Notes: generated by a model not told the origin, from the letters alone. A stretch of 64,000 nucleotides of DNA from Mesorhizobium sp. AR02 (GCF_024746835.1 NZ_CP080531.1:4732001-4796000), one strand, 5' to 3'; positions 8,113-17,453 are shown, counted from the stretch's first letter. Made by a program: numbers and translations.

Positions 8113-9297
8113 CTACTCGGCGGGTGCCGTCAGCGGCGGCGTGGCGTTGCTGCGCCCTTCCCAGACCTGGGAGACGACTGCGACGACCACGGCGACCAGC
8201 ATCGCCAAAGCGCCGGCCACCGGCAGGCTGCGGTAGCCGTAGCCGGCATTGAGCATGGCGGCGCCCAGCGACGCCGCCAGCGCGATGCCGACATTGAAGC
8301 CGGACGGGATCAGCGAGGAAGCAAGGTTCGACGCGTCGGCCGTCCAGGCCAGGATGCGGGTCTGGATCGGCGTGCCGATGGCGAAGTTGAGGCCGCCCCA
8401 GACGACGATCGCGACAACCATCGGCACGGGGTAGGGGCTGACGGCGTAGATGACCGCCAGCGTCACCGCCTGCAAGGCGAGCATGGTGATCAGCGATGGC
8501 ATCAGCTTCCAGTCCGACAATTTGCCGCCGAGGAAGACGCCAAGGGTGGCGCCGACGCCGTTGAGCAGCAGCACCCAGGGCACCAGGTTCTCGTCGAGCC
8601 CGGTGACCTCCAGCAAAGTCGGCGTGATGTAGGTGAACAGGCAGAACTGGCCGAGCATCAACATCAGCATCAGGATCAGCGAGGTCCAGACCTGCTGGCG
8701 CGCCAGCACGCGGATTTCGCGCGCAAGGCCGACATGCCTCGCGGATGATCCAGTGGTGCGCGGCAGGAGTGCCGCCATGGCGAGCGTTGCAGCCACGCCC
8801 AGCGCGCACATCACCCAGAAGGTGGCGCGCCAGCCCCAGATGTTGCCGATTGCGGTGCCGGCCGGCACGCCGATGACGTTGGACACGGTGAGGCCGGACA
8901 GGATGACCGCCACTGCCATGCCGCGTTTGTCCTCGGGAACGAGGCCGACGGCGACCACCATGGCGACGCCGAAATAGGCGCCATGCGCGACCGCAACGGC
9001 AATGCGCAAAAGCAGCATCGAGGTGAAGTCGGGCGCCAGCGCACAGGCCGCCTGGCCGATGGTGAAGGCGACGGCCAAGCCGAGCAGCAAGGTCTTGCGC
9101 GGCAGCGACTTTGTGGCGAGCGCCAGCAGCGGGCCGCCAATGGCAATGCCGCAGGCATAGCCGGAGACGAGATAGCCGGCGGAGGGAACCGAGACACCAA
9201 GCCCTTCCGCCACCTGCGGCAGCACGCCGGCAATGACGAATTCGGTGGTGCCGAAGGCGAATGCAGCGATGAACAGGGCAATGAGCGGAAGCGACAT
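8113..9297 (-). CDS. MFS transporter, DHA1 drug/arabinose-efflux (AraJ-like) family
   Basis: 394 residues with about twelve hydrophobic segments. The start MSLPLIALFIAAFAFGTTEFVIAGVLP is the classic beginning of AraJ/YdhP-type major-facilitator exporters. The loop KSLPRKTLLL after helix 2 and the second-half loop LGGKLSDWKL match MFS signature positions. It probably exports sugars, amphiphiles or drugs by proton antiport; the substrate cannot be predicted. It converges with the metal ATPase gene, whose stop is only 15 bp away, so both probably share termination in this short gap, although I see no clear hairpin. Confidence 0.9.
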   Translation of the reverse strand: MSLPLIALFIAAFAFGTTEFVIAGVLPQVAEGLGVSVPSAGYLVSGYACGIAIGGPLLALATKSLPRKTLLLGLAVAFTIGQAACALAPDFTSMLLLRIAVAVAHGAYFGVAMVVAVGLVPEDKRGMAVAVILSGLTVSNVIGVPAGTAIGNIWGWRATFWVMCALGVAATLAMAALLPRTTGSSARHVGLAREIRVLARQQVWTSLILMLMLMLGQFCLFTYITPTLLEVTGLDENLVPWVLLLNGVGATLGVFLGGKLSDWKLMPSLITMLALQAVTLAVIYAVSPYPVPMVVAIVVWGGLNFAIGTPIQTRILAWTADASNLASSLIPSGFNVGIALAASLGAAMLNAGYGYRSLPVAGALAMLVAVVVAVVSQVWEGRSNATPPLTAPAE

Positions 9298-9395
9298 GGG
9301 GAAAGCCTTGGCTGGAACGGCCTCAAACCACGGATGGACGGCGGGGGCAATCCAGAAATTTTTGTCGCGACTTTAGGTTTTCTTGACCGGCAGCT

Positions 9396-9607
9396 TTAGG
9401 CTGGAGTCTTGCGGCCATAGGGAATCTTCAACCACGCCCGCTCGTGGAAATAGTAGAGCAGGGACTTGGTGAAGACCTCGGTTATGCCGATGGCTGCGGC
9501 GAGCTTGACGCTTCCTGTCACGACCAGGGAAATGATCAGTGTGTCGATGGTGCCGGTCACGCGCCAGGACAGCGCGCCTTGGCGAAACTGCGCGAATGGG
9601 TGTCCAT
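9396..9607 (-). pseudogene. DUF2061 membrane protein, probable early frameshift
   Basis: Small membrane protein of the DUF2061 family (SWRVTGTIDTLIISLVVTGSVK then EVFTKSLLYYFHERAW). An ATG at 9607 with AGGAATCG before it encodes MDTHSRSFAKA, the N-terminus I expect for this family (FAKA followed by LSWR), but that frame runs into a stop. The LSWR part is in another frame. Two extra bases (CG) in the run GCGCG at about 9573-9577 would explain the break. The downstream frame is open further upstream to a TTG at 9632, which would give an intact 78-residue protein with an atypical N-terminus, so it may still be expressed. DUF2061 function is unknown. Confidence 0.7.
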
Positions 9608-9705
9608 CGATTCCTCCGAAAGCCTGGGCCAATCGATCCTTATCCTGACTGGCGGAAGCGGAGCAAAGGTATTTTGCCGTCGAAGTGAGGCGCAGTGAGG
9701 CGACT

Positions 9706-11370
9706 TCAGCTCGCCTTCAGCCTCGACCCCGTCAGCAGGCCGCGCTCTTCCAGCACCGGATAGGCCATCGAGGCCAGCAGCGAGTTGATCTGCTTCAGGT
9801 CGCGGATGGTGTCGAGGTGGATCGAGCTGGTTTCGACGCTCTTGGCGGTGCCTTCGCGCAGCCGCAGGAAATGGCTGGCGCTGGTTTCCTTCTCGCGGTC
9901 GCGCAACTGGTCCTTCTCCAGCACCAGCTGGCGGGCCGTTTCGGGATCGCGCGAGACCAGGACGTTGAAGGCAAGCCGGGCATTGGCCAGCACCGAGCTG
10001 TGGAAGGCGCACAATTCGCTCCAGCCCTCGTCGGTGAATTCCAGCCCGCGGTCGACCTTCTTCTTCACATGCACCAGCATGTTGCGCACGATGATGTCGC
10101 CGACTTGCTCGAGCTTGATGCAAGCGCCAATCAGTTCCTGGCAGCGCAGGGCCTCGTCCTCGGTCAGCTGGTTCTTGGTGAGCTTGGCGAGATAAAGTTT
10201 GATCGCCGCGTGCTTGCGGTCGACACGGTCGTCGAGGGCCGCCAGCGCCTTGATCTTGTCGGCGTCGGCGCTCTCGTAGAGTTCCATGATGCGCTTCAGC
10301 ATGATCTCGACGGTTTCACAGACCCGCACCACCTCGCGCGTTGCATTGCCCAGCGCCTGGCTCGGCACATCAAGTGCGCTCTCATTAAGGGCCGAAAGCT
10401 CGATGATATCGAGCGAGGCGGCCGGGGCCGGCTTGGTGCCGAGCGCCACGATCTTTTCCGAGGCGCGGTAGACGAAGCCGGCCAGCGGCAGGCCGGCAAG
10501 CAGGATGATGACGTTGAACAGGATGTGGGCGTTGACGATCTGGTCCGCCGCCGTCGTGCCGAGGAAGCCGACATGCGGGCGGACGATCATGAACAGGATC
10601 AGCATGACCAGCGAGCCCAGCCCGCGCATCAGGAGATTGCCGATCGGCACGACGCGCACGGCGGGTCCGGCCGAGCGGGTCAGCATCGGCGCGATGATCG
10701 AGGAGCCGAGATTGACGCCGAGGATGAGGACGACGCCGAGTTCCGGGCTGATCAGGCCGCGGCCGGCCAGCGTCGCCATCAAGAGAACCGCCGCGATGCT
10801 CGACTGGAACAGCCAGGTGATCAGCGCCGCCAAGAGATAGGCGGTGATGGAATCGCTGGAGAAGTAATTGATGATGACCGGCATCAGCTGGCTGTTGCGC
10901 AGCGGCTCCGACGCCTGGCCGATCATTTCCAGCGACAGGATCAGAAGGCCGATGCCGACCAGGATGCGGCCGGTCTGGCGCCAGTCGCGCCGCTCCGTGG
11001 CCATGAACATCACCGTGCCGGTGATCAGGCAGAGCGGCACCAGCAGCGTGAGATCGAAGGTCAGCAGTTTGACCACGAGCGCCGAGCCGATCTCGGCGCC
11101 GCGCACCGCCAACTGGCCGGCCGCACCCGAGACGATGCCGGAACCGGCGAAGGAGCCGACCAAAAGCGTCACGGCGGTCGAGCTTTGCAGGGCGATGGCA
11201 AGGCCGGTGCCGGCCAGCACCGCCATGATCGGATTGCGCATGGTGGCGCGCAGTCTGTGGCGCAGCACGTCGCCATAGGCGCGCTCGACGCCGGTCTTCA
11301 CCATGCGGGTGGCAAACAGCATCAGCGCGACCGCGCCGGCCAGATGCAGAAGGACGACGGACCCGCTCAT
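9706..11370 (-). CDS. Na/Pi cotransporter family protein with PhoU-like domain
   Basis: 554 residues. The first ~310 residues form two inverted membrane repeats, each with the phosphate-transporter signature QSST/QSSI (ALQSSTAVTLLVGSF and LFQSSIAAVLLMATL). The C-terminal ~230 residues are a cytosolic helical PhoU-like domain (LGNATREVVRVCETVEIMLKRIMEL, KHAAIKLYLAKLTKNQL, LEQVGDIIVRNML). This is the NptA/YjbB architecture: sodium-coupled phosphate transport, in some bacteria working as an exporter, with the PhoU-like domain probably regulating flux. It stands alone. Length and both halves are complete. Direction of transport is not predictable. Confidence 0.93.
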   Translation of the reverse strand: MSGSVVLLHLAGAVALMLFATRMVKTGVERAYGDVLRHRLRATMRNPIMAVLAGTGLAIALQSSTAVTLLVGSFAGSGIVSGAAGQLAVRGAEIGSALVVKLLTFDLTLLVPLCLITGTVMFMATERRDWRQTGRILVGIGLLILSLEMIGQASEPLRNSQLMPVIINYFSSDSITAYLLAALITWLFQSSIAAVLLMATLAGRGLISPELGVVLILGVNLGSSIIAPMLTRSAGPAVRVVPIGNLLMRGLGSLVMLILFMIVRPHVGFLGTTAADQIVNAHILFNVIILLAGLPLAGFVYRASEKIVALGTKPAPAASLDIIELSALNESALDVPSQALGNATREVVRVCETVEIMLKRIMELYESADADKIKALAALDDRVDRKHAAIKLYLAKLTKNQLTEDEALRCQELIGACIKLEQVGDIIVRNMLVHVKKKVDRGLEFTDEGWSELCAFHSSVLANARLAFNVLVSRDPETARQLVLEKDQLRDREKETSASHFLRLREGTAKSVETSSIHLDTIRDLKQINSLLASMAYPVLEERGLLTGSRLKAS

Positions 11371-11758
11371 TTCGGCGCCTGCATGCGGACAGGGCGCGCG
11401 GTGCGGACGGCACGGCGAACAGGAGGGAAAGCAAGGGTACGAATCATGGTCATGGCAACCGTGGATAATAGCCGGAATATTTTAGCCGGATAATAAAATT
11501 TTGTCGATTTCAAGGGGCCGTCGCGGCGCGACAGGGCGTGTCGGAAAAGGGACGGATGCGCAAATGGTTGCATCGCTGGTCCACGGCACCATCGCGGATC
11601 GGCAGCGTTTGCCCCGCGGCTCGCTGTCAACTTTGCGATGATGTTCAAATCTCCGGAATAAGCAGAGGATTTCATTACACAATTGTAATGCCGCTGTTCA
11701 GTTTCGGTTCATCCCCTGGCCGCTATTCCTCGGGCATCGACAACCAAGGAGACTTCTC
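11371..11758. other. Intergenic region between divergent genes
   Basis: About 390 bases between the Na/Pi cotransporter and the RcnB-like gene. It contains an AT-rich patch near 11465-11505 with the word TAGCCGGA repeated about 17 bp apart, and a dyad plus a direct repeat near 11673-11711, listed separately. No coding region or RNA gene was recognised. Confidence 0.5.
11673..11711 (+). promoter_or_regulatory. Candidate operator upstream of the RcnB-like gene
   Basis: A perfect inverted repeat, CATTACA-CAAT-TGTAATG (11673-11690), is followed by a direct repeat of GTTCA at 11696-11700 and 11707-11711. The 11-bp step is one helical turn, a pattern used by OmpR-type response regulators. The block ends about 48 bp before the ATG at 11759. 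Which factor binds is unknown. Confidence 0.4.
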
Positions 11759-12127
11759 ATGAAACGCATTGTTCTTTCTGTCCTCGCCGTCGCGATGCTC
11801 GCCGCCACGTCGCTCACCGGCCAGGCCGCGCCGATGAACGCGCCGGTCGCGCCGCAGTCGAATTACACCAAGGTCGACTGGCAGAAGCCCGGCCACCACA
11901 AGGATGTGAAGAAGCGCGTCTTCAAGAAGAAGGTCGTCGTGAAGCGCAACAACTGGCGCAATGGCCAGAAATATTCGGGCTGGAGGCAGCACCAGCCGAT
12001 CCGCGACTATGGCCGCTACGGCCTGCATCGTCCCGGCCGCGGCCAGGAATGGATCCGCGTCGGCAACGACTATGTGCTGGTCGGCATCCTGTCGGGCGTC
12101 ATCTTCGGCGCGCTCGCCGCGCAGTAA
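11759..12127 (+). CDS. RcnB-like small exported protein
   Basis: 122 residues with a clear signal peptide (MKRIVLSVLAVAMLAATSLTG, cleavage probably after GQAA). The mature part is short and basic, with a Lys/Arg/His-rich segment (KPGHHKDVKKRVFKKKVVVKR) and the C-terminal RPGRGQEWIRVGNDYVLVGILSGVI that is typical of RcnB-like periplasmic proteins in rhizobia. RcnB in E. coli modulates Ni/Co homeostasis, but rhizobial paralogues are numerous and mostly uncharacterised, so metal function is only a possibility. The ribosome site AAGGAGA precedes the start by a few bases, and a terminator follows. Confidence 0.75.
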   Translation: MKRIVLSVLAVAMLAATSLTGQAAPMNAPVAPQSNYTKVDWQKPGHHKDVKKRVFKKKVVVKRNNWRNGQKYSGWRQHQPIRDYGRYGLHRPGRGQEWIRVGNDYVLVGILSGVIFGALAAQ

Positions 12128-12154
12128 GTCTCCGCAGCTGGACTGAGAAGGAAG

Positions 12155-12183
12155 GGCGGCCCGCAACGGCCGCCTTTCTTTTT
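12155..12183 (+). terminator. Intrinsic terminator after the RcnB-like gene
   Basis: Perfect 7-bp stem GGCGGCC (12155-12161) / GGCCGCC (12168-12174) with a 6-base loop, followed by TTTCTTTTTG. It starts 28 bp after the stop codon. Confidence 0.9.
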
Positions 12184-12234
12184 GCCGTTTGCGCCCAGGC
12201 CTTTGCATGACGAAGGCTGAACTGGCTTGTCTCA

Positions 12235-12255
12235 AATATCGCAATATGCGATATT
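12235..12255 (+). promoter_or_regulatory. Toxin-antitoxin operator
   Basis: Perfect 9-3-9 inverted repeat AATATCGCA-ATA-TGCGATATT, ending 6 bp before the toxin GTG. Its position over the likely -10 region and its symmetry fit autorepression by the Xre-type antitoxin of the following pair. Confidence 0.75.
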
Positions 12256-12261
12256 CTGAGG

Positions 12262-12510
12262 GTGAAACGGGTTATCCTTCTCCCCCTGGCTGCCAAGGCA
12301 CTGCGAAAGCATCGGGCGGATGCGGAGAGAATCCTGTCGAAGATAGAAGCTTACGCCGATGACCCGAGCAGCCTTGCCAACATGGTCAAGGCCTTGCAAG
12401 GGTCGACCGCTCTGCGTTTGCGGGTCGGCGACTATCGCGTGGTGTTCGAGGAAACGGATCGGGAGATCATTGTCACCAAGATCGGACCGCGCGGATCGGT
12501 CTATGATTGA
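12262..12510 (+). CDS. RelE/ParE-superfamily toxin
   Basis: 82 residues starting at GTG 12262. The pattern KRVILLPLAAKALRKHRADAERILSKIEAY, then MVKALQGSTALRLRVGDYRVVFEE and IIVTKIGPRGSVYD, is the RelE/ParE fold (helices then a sheet ending in a basic patch). The sequence LRVGDYRVVFE is the family hallmark. RelE members cleave mRNA on the ribosome and ParE members poison gyrase; I cannot tell which applies. The gene is first in a two-gene operon with the Xre-type antitoxin 12 bp downstream, the reversed toxin-first order of HigBA-like systems. Confidence 0.88.
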   Translation: MKRVILLPLAAKALRKHRADAERILSKIEAYADDPSSLANMVKALQGSTALRLRVGDYRVVFEETDREIIVTKIGPRGSVYD

Positions 12511-12522
12511 AGGAATGCCGAG

Positions 12523-12888
12523 ATGAACAACATAGCCTATGTCACGACCCCGGGCGGCGAGGAGCTGGCTATCCTGCCGCGCCGCGAACTGGATGCCTTG
12601 CGTGAATCATTGGAGCATGCGCAGGCGCTTGGTGGGTTTCGCGCGGGCCAGCTTCCCGGCCTTACGCCGGATGAGGCACGGGCGCTTGTGGTTGCGACCT
12701 CTCCGCTCGCCTTCTGGCGCAGATACCGCAAGCAGACCCAGGCCGTCCTTGCCGCCTCCGTTGGCGTGACCCAGAATTATCTTTCGGAAATCGAGAATGG
12801 AAAGCGTGGCGGAGACGTCGCGCTTTGGTTGCGGCTGGCTCGCGCACTCGAACTGCCGGTCGAGAGTCTGGTCGAAGAAGGCGATTGA
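12523..12888 (+). CDS. Xre-family antitoxin
   Basis: 121 residues. The N-terminal ~60 residues (AYVTTPGGEELAILPRRELDALRESLEHA) are a toxin-binding region also seen in antitoxins partnering RelE-type toxins. The C-terminal ~50 residues are a Cro/C1-type helix-turn-helix: WRRYRKQTQAVLAASVGVTQNYLSEIENGKRGGDVALWLRLARALELPVESLV. It should neutralise the preceding toxin and repress the shared promoter by binding the dyad at 12235-12255. AAGGAATGCCGAG precedes the start. Confidence 0.9.
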   Translation: MNNIAYVTTPGGEELAILPRRELDALRESLEHAQALGGFRAGQLPGLTPDEARALVVATSPLAFWRRYRKQTQAVLAASVGVTQNYLSEIENGKRGGDVALWLRLARALELPVESLVEEGD

Positions 12889-13003
12889 TCGACAGAATAT
12901 TGACGGCGCCGCCTTTTGCCCTGTGGAAACCGGGTATGGCCCGTATTGGGGGTCGTCGGATTTCGCGCGCATGCTTATATGGTGGGGAAACGAGTTCCCT
13001 CAA

Positions 13004-14956
13004 ATGCGCTTTCCGCCCGCCTTTCTCGACGAGATCCGCGACCGCGTGCCGATTTCACAGGTCATCGGCCAGCGCGTCGCGTGGGATCGCAAGAAGACCA
13101 ATACGTCGCGAGGCGACTATTGGGCCTGTTGCCCGTTCCATGGCGAGAAGAGCCCGTCTTTCCACTGCGAGGACAAGAAGGGACGCTACCACTGTTTCGG
13201 CTGCTCGGTCTCGGGCGACCATTTCAAATTCCTCACCGAACTTGAAGGATTGAGTTTTCCCGAGGCGGTCGAGAAGATCGCCGACATGGCCGGCGTGCCG
13301 ATGCCGGTGCGCGACGAGCGGGAGGAGCGGCGCGAGCAGGAACGCGCCAGCCTGACCGACGTCATGGAAATGGCGACCGCCTTCTTCCAGGAGCGGCTGC
13401 AGGGGCCGGAGGGAGCCAAAGCCCGCGCCTATCTGCGCGACCGCGGGCTGACGCCGGCCACCCAGCAGTCATTCCGGCTCGGCTTCGCGCCCGATAGCCG
13501 CAATGCCTTGAAAGAGCATCTCGCGGCAAAAGGCGTGCCGAAAGCCGATATCGAAGCGTGCGGGCTGGTGCGGCACGGCGACGACATCCCGGTCTCCTAT
13601 GACTGGTTCCGCGACCGCATCATGTTCCCGATCCCGGATTCGCGCGGCAAGATCATCGCCTTTGGCGGACGCGCGCTGGCGCCCGATGCGCTGGCCAAAT
13701 ACATGAACTCGCCCGACACCGAGCTCTTCCACAAGGGCAATGTGCTCTACAATTTCGCCCGCGCCCGCAAGGCGCTCGCCAAGGGCGGCACGGTCATTGC
13801 CGTCGAAGGCTATATGGACGTGATCGCGCTGGCGCAGGCCGGCTTCGAGAATGCCGTGGCGCCGCTCGGCACCGCGCTCACCGAAAACCAGCTCGAACTG
13901 TTGTGGCGCATGGCGCCCGAGCCGATGCTGTGCTTCGATGGCGACAAGGCCGGACTGAAGGCGGCGTGGCGGGCCGCCGACATGGTGCTGCCGTTGGTGC
14001 AGGCCAGGAGCTCAGCGCAGGCCGGGCGCTCGGCGCGCTTCGCACTGTTGCCGGAAGGCAAGGATCCCGACGATCTGGTCAAGGCCGAGGGGCCGGACGC
14101 GTTCCGCACAGTGCTCGCCGAGGCGCGGCCGCTGGTGGATTTGTTGTGGATGCGCGAGACGTCGGGCGGTGTCTTTGACACGCCGGAGCGGCGGGCGGAA
14201 CTGCAGACGCGGCTGCGCGAACTGGCCAGCCGCATCCGCGACGAAAGCCTGCGCTATCACTACCAACAGGAGATGCATGAGCGGGTGCTGAGTTTCTTCG
14301 GCTCGCAGCGCACTGCGCGGCAAGGCCGTCAGGACTGGAAACCAGGGCAGGGCAAGACGCCCGCACCCGGCGGACAATTCGCCAAGCCTGGTGGCGGCCG
14401 CATGGCGATCACCGAAAGCCTCGGCCAATCCGCGCTGGTCAAGCGCGGCAGCGAGGGAATGTCGGTGCGCGAGGCGACGATCATCGTGGCCCTGGTCAAC
14501 CATCCACCGCTGATCGATGAGAATTTCGCCCATGTCGAATTTCTCGACCTCGCCAATTCCGATCTGCAGCGGCTGCACGCCGCCATCCTCGACGCGATGG
14601 CGCATGACATGGCCAATGACCGCCACGCCGTGGTGACGACGATCGAGCGCGCCGGCTGCGCCGAGATCTGGGGGCGCGCCGTCGAACTGATCAAGCGGGC
14701 GCGGCAATGGCCAGCGCTGGAGACGGCAGCGCTCGACGATGCCCGCGACGCTCTCAACCAGGCCCTGCACTTGCAGCGCAGCGCGCGCACCTTACATAAG
14801 GAGCTGAAACAGGCGGAAGCAGCGCTCGAAGCGGATCCTTCGGACGAAAACTTCCGCCATCTGATCGAAATTCAGGCGCAATTTCAGGATGTACAGGCGA
14901 CGGAAGCGCTGATCGAAGGATTCGGTGTTTCGTCGGGCAGGGCTGGGCGAGCCTAA
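13004..14956 (+). CDS. dnaG: DNA primase
   Basis: 650 residues. DnaG makes RNA primers at the replication fork together with DnaB. The N-terminal CHC2 zinc domain is visible (CPFH at 43-46, then YHCFGC with Cys64 and Cys67). Then come the RNA polymerase domain basic region (YLRDRGLTPATQQSFRLGFAP) and Toprim motifs: VEGYMDVIALAQAG near 266-280, and the metal-binding CFDGDKAGLKAA. The C-terminal helicase-binding domain is present and longer than in E. coli (581 residues). The ATG at 13004 gives the standard MRFPPAFLDEIRDRVPISQVIG start. It sits upstream of rpoD, a common arrangement. Confidence 0.97.
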   Translation: MRFPPAFLDEIRDRVPISQVIGQRVAWDRKKTNTSRGDYWACCPFHGEKSPSFHCEDKKGRYHCFGCSVSGDHFKFLTELEGLSFPEAVEKIADMAGVPMPVRDEREERREQERASLTDVMEMATAFFQERLQGPEGAKARAYLRDRGLTPATQQSFRLGFAPDSRNALKEHLAAKGVPKADIEACGLVRHGDDIPVSYDWFRDRIMFPIPDSRGKIIAFGGRALAPDALAKYMNSPDTELFHKGNVLYNFARARKALAKGGTVIAVEGYMDVIALAQAGFENAVAPLGTALTENQLELLWRMAPEPMLCFDGDKAGLKAAWRAADMVLPLVQARSSAQAGRSARFALLPEGKDPDDLVKAEGPDAFRTVLAEARPLVDLLWMRETSGGVFDTPERRAELQTRLRELASRIRDESLRYHYQQEMHERVLSFFGSQRTARQGRQDWKPGQGKTPAPGGQFAKPGGGRMAITESLGQSALVKRGSEGMSVREATIIVALVNHPPLIDENFAHVEFLDLANSDLQRLHAAILDAMAHDMANDRHAVVTTIERAGCAEIWGRAVELIKRARQWPALETAALDDARDALNQALHLQRSARTLHKELKQAEAALEADPSDENFRHLIEIQAQFQDVQATEALIEGFGVSSGRAGRA

Positions 14957-15379
14957 GTGCAGCTGAATACAGGAATGAGGGCGTGGCCAGGCTTCCCTAC
15001 GGGGCAGGGCGCGCTAAGTCGGGTAATTGATTCGCTTTTTTCATGCGAATCATGCCAGAGGCGCTTGACCTTCCGACAGAATGGCGGAATCAGGACGATT
15101 CGAAACGTTAACCCGCACCCGCGCCGACGGGAAATGAGCGATGTGAGGTACTGGTCACTGGACAGGCAGGCCGCCTGCCACAGATATCAGGGTTAATCTG
15201 GACTTAATGCATGTCGCCCAAAAGTGGAAACCGGTTTTGGGGCAACGACATGCACCAAACGAAGAGATGATGCGGTTACTGGCCCGGTGAAGCGCGTTTC
15301 ATAAGCGAGCACATCCGGTTTCGACTGGTCCGACAGCTTACGCGGCTTCGATGGCAGCCGCTTGGAGAAGATAAAAATT
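14957..15379. other. dnaG-rpoD intergenic region
   Basis: About 420 bases. It holds an 8-9-8 inverted repeat, TGATTCGC / GCGAATCA (15028-15052), and a 45-bp rhizobial palindrome (15209-15253, listed separately). rpoD promoters should lie here, but I could not place one convincingly. No coding region was recognised. Confidence 0.5.
15209..15253. repeat. Rhizobial intergenic palindromic element
   Basis: Outer arms GCATGTCG (15209-15216) and CGACATGC (15246-15253) with an inner CCCAAAA / TTTTGGG pairing. I recognise this as a dispersed palindrome type common between genes in rhizobial genomes (knowledge, not searched). It can fold as a hairpin in RNA upstream of rpoD. Confidence 0.7.
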
Positions 15380-17404
15380 ATGGCGACTAAGGAAAAGGAA
15401 GAGGTCGAGACCGAACGCGAAGGCGCCACCGATGGCCCTCTGCTCGACCTTTCCGATGATGCTGTCAAGAAGATGATCAAGGCCGCCAAGAAGCGCGGCT
15501 ATGTCACGATGGACGAGCTGAATTCGGTGCTGCCGTCGGAGGAAGTGACCTCCGAGCAGATCGAGGACACGATGGCAATGCTGTCCGATATGGGCATCAA
15601 TGTCGTCGAGGATGACGAGCAAGGCGAAGAGGCCGAGGCCGGCGACACTGCGGCCGACGCCGAGGAAGACGCCAACGAGCTGGCCGAGCAGACCGGCACG
15701 GCGGTCGCCGCCACCACCACCAAGAAAGAGCCGACCGATCGCACCGACGATCCGGTGCGCATGTATCTGCGCGAGATGGGCTCGGTGGAGCTTCTGTCGC
15801 GCGAAGGCGAAATCGCCATTGCCAAGCGCATCGAAGCCGGCCGCGAGACCATGATCGCGGGCCTGTGCGAAAGCCCGCTGACCTTCCAGGCCATCATCAT
15901 CTGGCGCGACGAGCTCAACGAATCCAAGATCCTGCTGCGCGAGATCATCGACCTCGAAGCCACCTATGCCGGCCCCGAAGCCAAGCAGGCACCGGTGGTC
16001 GAGCGTATCGAGGAGGCGCCCAAGGTCGAGGAAAAGCCGCGCCGCGGCCGCGACGAGGAAGAAGACATCACCAATGTCGGCGCCGACACGCGCGGCATCG
16101 GGGACGACGACGAGGAAGACGAGGACGAGGCCAGCCTGTCGCTGGCGGCGATGGAAGCCGAACTGCGTCCGCAGGTGATGGAGACGCTCGACGTCATCGC
16201 CGACACCTACAAGAAGCTGCGCAAGCTGCAGGACCAGCAGGTCGAGAACCGTCTGGCCGCCGCCGGCACGCTGTCGCCCAGCCAGGACCGCCGGCTGAAG
16301 GAGCTGAAGGACCAGCTGATCAAGGCGGTGAAATCGCTGTCGCTCAACACCGCGCGCATCGAGGCGCTGGTCGAGCAGCTCTACGACATCAACAAGCGCC
16401 TGGTGCAGAACGAGGGCAAGCTTTTGCGCCTCGCCGAAAGCTATGGCGTGCGCCGCGAGGAGTTCCTGAAGGAATATCAAGGCTCCGAGCTCGACCCCAA
16501 CTGGACGCGCGCGATCGGCAATCTGACGTCGCGCGGCTGGAAGGAATTCACCAAGAACGAGAAGGATGCGATCAAGGACCTGCGTGCCGAGATCCAGCAT
16601 CTGGCCACCGAAACGGCGATCTCGATCCTGGAATTCCGCAAGATCGTCAACCAGGTGCAGAAGGGCGAGCGCGAAGCCGCGATCGCCAAGAAGGAAATGG
16701 TCGAGGCCAATCTGCGCCTCGTCATCTCCATCGCCAAGAAATACACCAATCGCGGCCTGCAGTTCCTCGACCTGATCCAGGAAGGCAATATCGGCCTGAT
16801 GAAGGCGGTCGACAAATTCGAATACCGCCGCGGCTACAAGTTCTCGACCTACGCGACATGGTGGATCCGGCAGGCGATCACGCGTTCGATCGCCGATCAG
16901 GCGCGCACCATCCGCATTCCGGTGCACATGATCGAAACGATCAACAAGATCGTGCGCACCTCGCGCCAGATGCTGCACGAGATCGGCCGCGAGCCGACGC
17001 CGGAGGAACTGGCCGAAAAGCTCGCCATGCCGCTCGAAAAAGTGCGCAAGGTCTTGAAGATCGCCAAGGAGCCGATCTCGCTCGAAACCCCGGTCGGCGA
17101 CGAGGAGGATTCGCATCTGGGCGATTTCATCGAGGACAAGATGGCGATCCTGCCGATCGACGCGGCGATCCAGGCCAATCTGCGCGAGACCACCACGCGC
17201 GTTCTGGCCTCGCTGACGCCGCGCGAGGAGCGCGTGCTGCGCATGCGCTTCGGCATCGGCATGAACACCGACCACACGCTGGAAGAGGTCGGCCAGCAGT
17301 TCTCGGTCACCCGTGAGCGTATCCGCCAGATCGAAGCCAAGGCGCTGCGCAAGCTCAAGCATCCGAGCCGGTCGCGCAAGCTGCGCAGCTTCCTCGACAG
17401 CTGA
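15380..17404 (+). CDS. rpoD: RNA polymerase primary sigma factor (sigma-70)
   Basis: 674 residues with all regions of a housekeeping sigma factor: acidic region 1.1 at the N-terminus; region 1.2 ([22 protein letters not shown]); a long non-conserved acidic insert (near [23 protein letters not shown], read in parts); regions 2.1-2.4 ([51 protein letters not shown]); region 3; and regions 4.1-4.2 ([33 protein letters not shown]). The ATG at 15380 gives the usual MATKEKEE start; an ATG at 15362 in the same frame is possible. A strong terminator follows. Confidence 0.98.
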   Translation: MATKEKEEVETEREGATDGPLLDLSDDAVKKMIKAAKKRGYVTMDELNSVLPSEEVTSEQIEDTMAMLSDMGINVVEDDEQGEEAEAGDTAADAEEDANELAEQTGTAVAATTTKKEPTDRTDDPVRMYLREMGSVELLSREGEIAIAKRIEAGRETMIAGLCESPLTFQAIIIWRDELNESKILLREIIDLEATYAGPEAKQAPVVERIEEAPKVEEKPRRGRDEEEDITNVGADTRGIGDDDEEDEDEASLSLAAMEAELRPQVMETLDVIADTYKKLRKLQDQQVENRLAAAGTLSPSQDRRLKELKDQLIKAVKSLSLNTARIEALVEQLYDINKRLVQNEGKLLRLAESYGVRREEFLKEYQGSELDPNWTRAIGNLTSRGWKEFTKNEKDAIKDLRAEIQHLATETAISILEFRKIVNQVQKGEREAAIAKKEMVEANLRLVISIAKKYTNRGLQFLDLIQEGNIGLMKAVDKFEYRRGYKFSTYATWWIRQAITRSIADQARTIRIPVHMIETINKIVRTSRQMLHEIGREPTPEELAEKLAMPLEKVRKVLKIAKEPISLETPVGDEEDSHLGDFIEDKMAILPIDAAIQANLRETTTRVLASLTPREERVLRMRFGIGMNTDHTLEEVGQQFSVTRERIRQIEAKALRKLKHPSRSRKLRSFLDS

Positions 17405-17429
17405 CACTTACCGATTGCAAAGAGATCAA

Positions 17430-17453
17430 GGGCGCCCATTGAGGCGCCCTTTT
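17430..17453 (+). terminator. rpoD terminator
   Basis: Stem GGGCGCC (17430-17436) / GGCGCCC (17443-17449) with a 6-base loop followed by TTTT, 25 bp after the rpoD stop. It may also serve the converging dioxygenase gene. Confidence 0.88.

Noticed and set aside
9685..11493. A 602-codon open frame antisense to the Na/Pi cotransporter
   Set aside because: Its Gln/Asp/Arg-rich translation is typical of a reversed GC-rich membrane-protein gene; no family features.
15338..17407. A 689-codon open frame antisense to rpoD
   Set aside because: It mirrors rpoD codons (low-complexity Leu/Asp/Arg text) and has no ribosome site or recognisable domain; rpoD is unambiguous.
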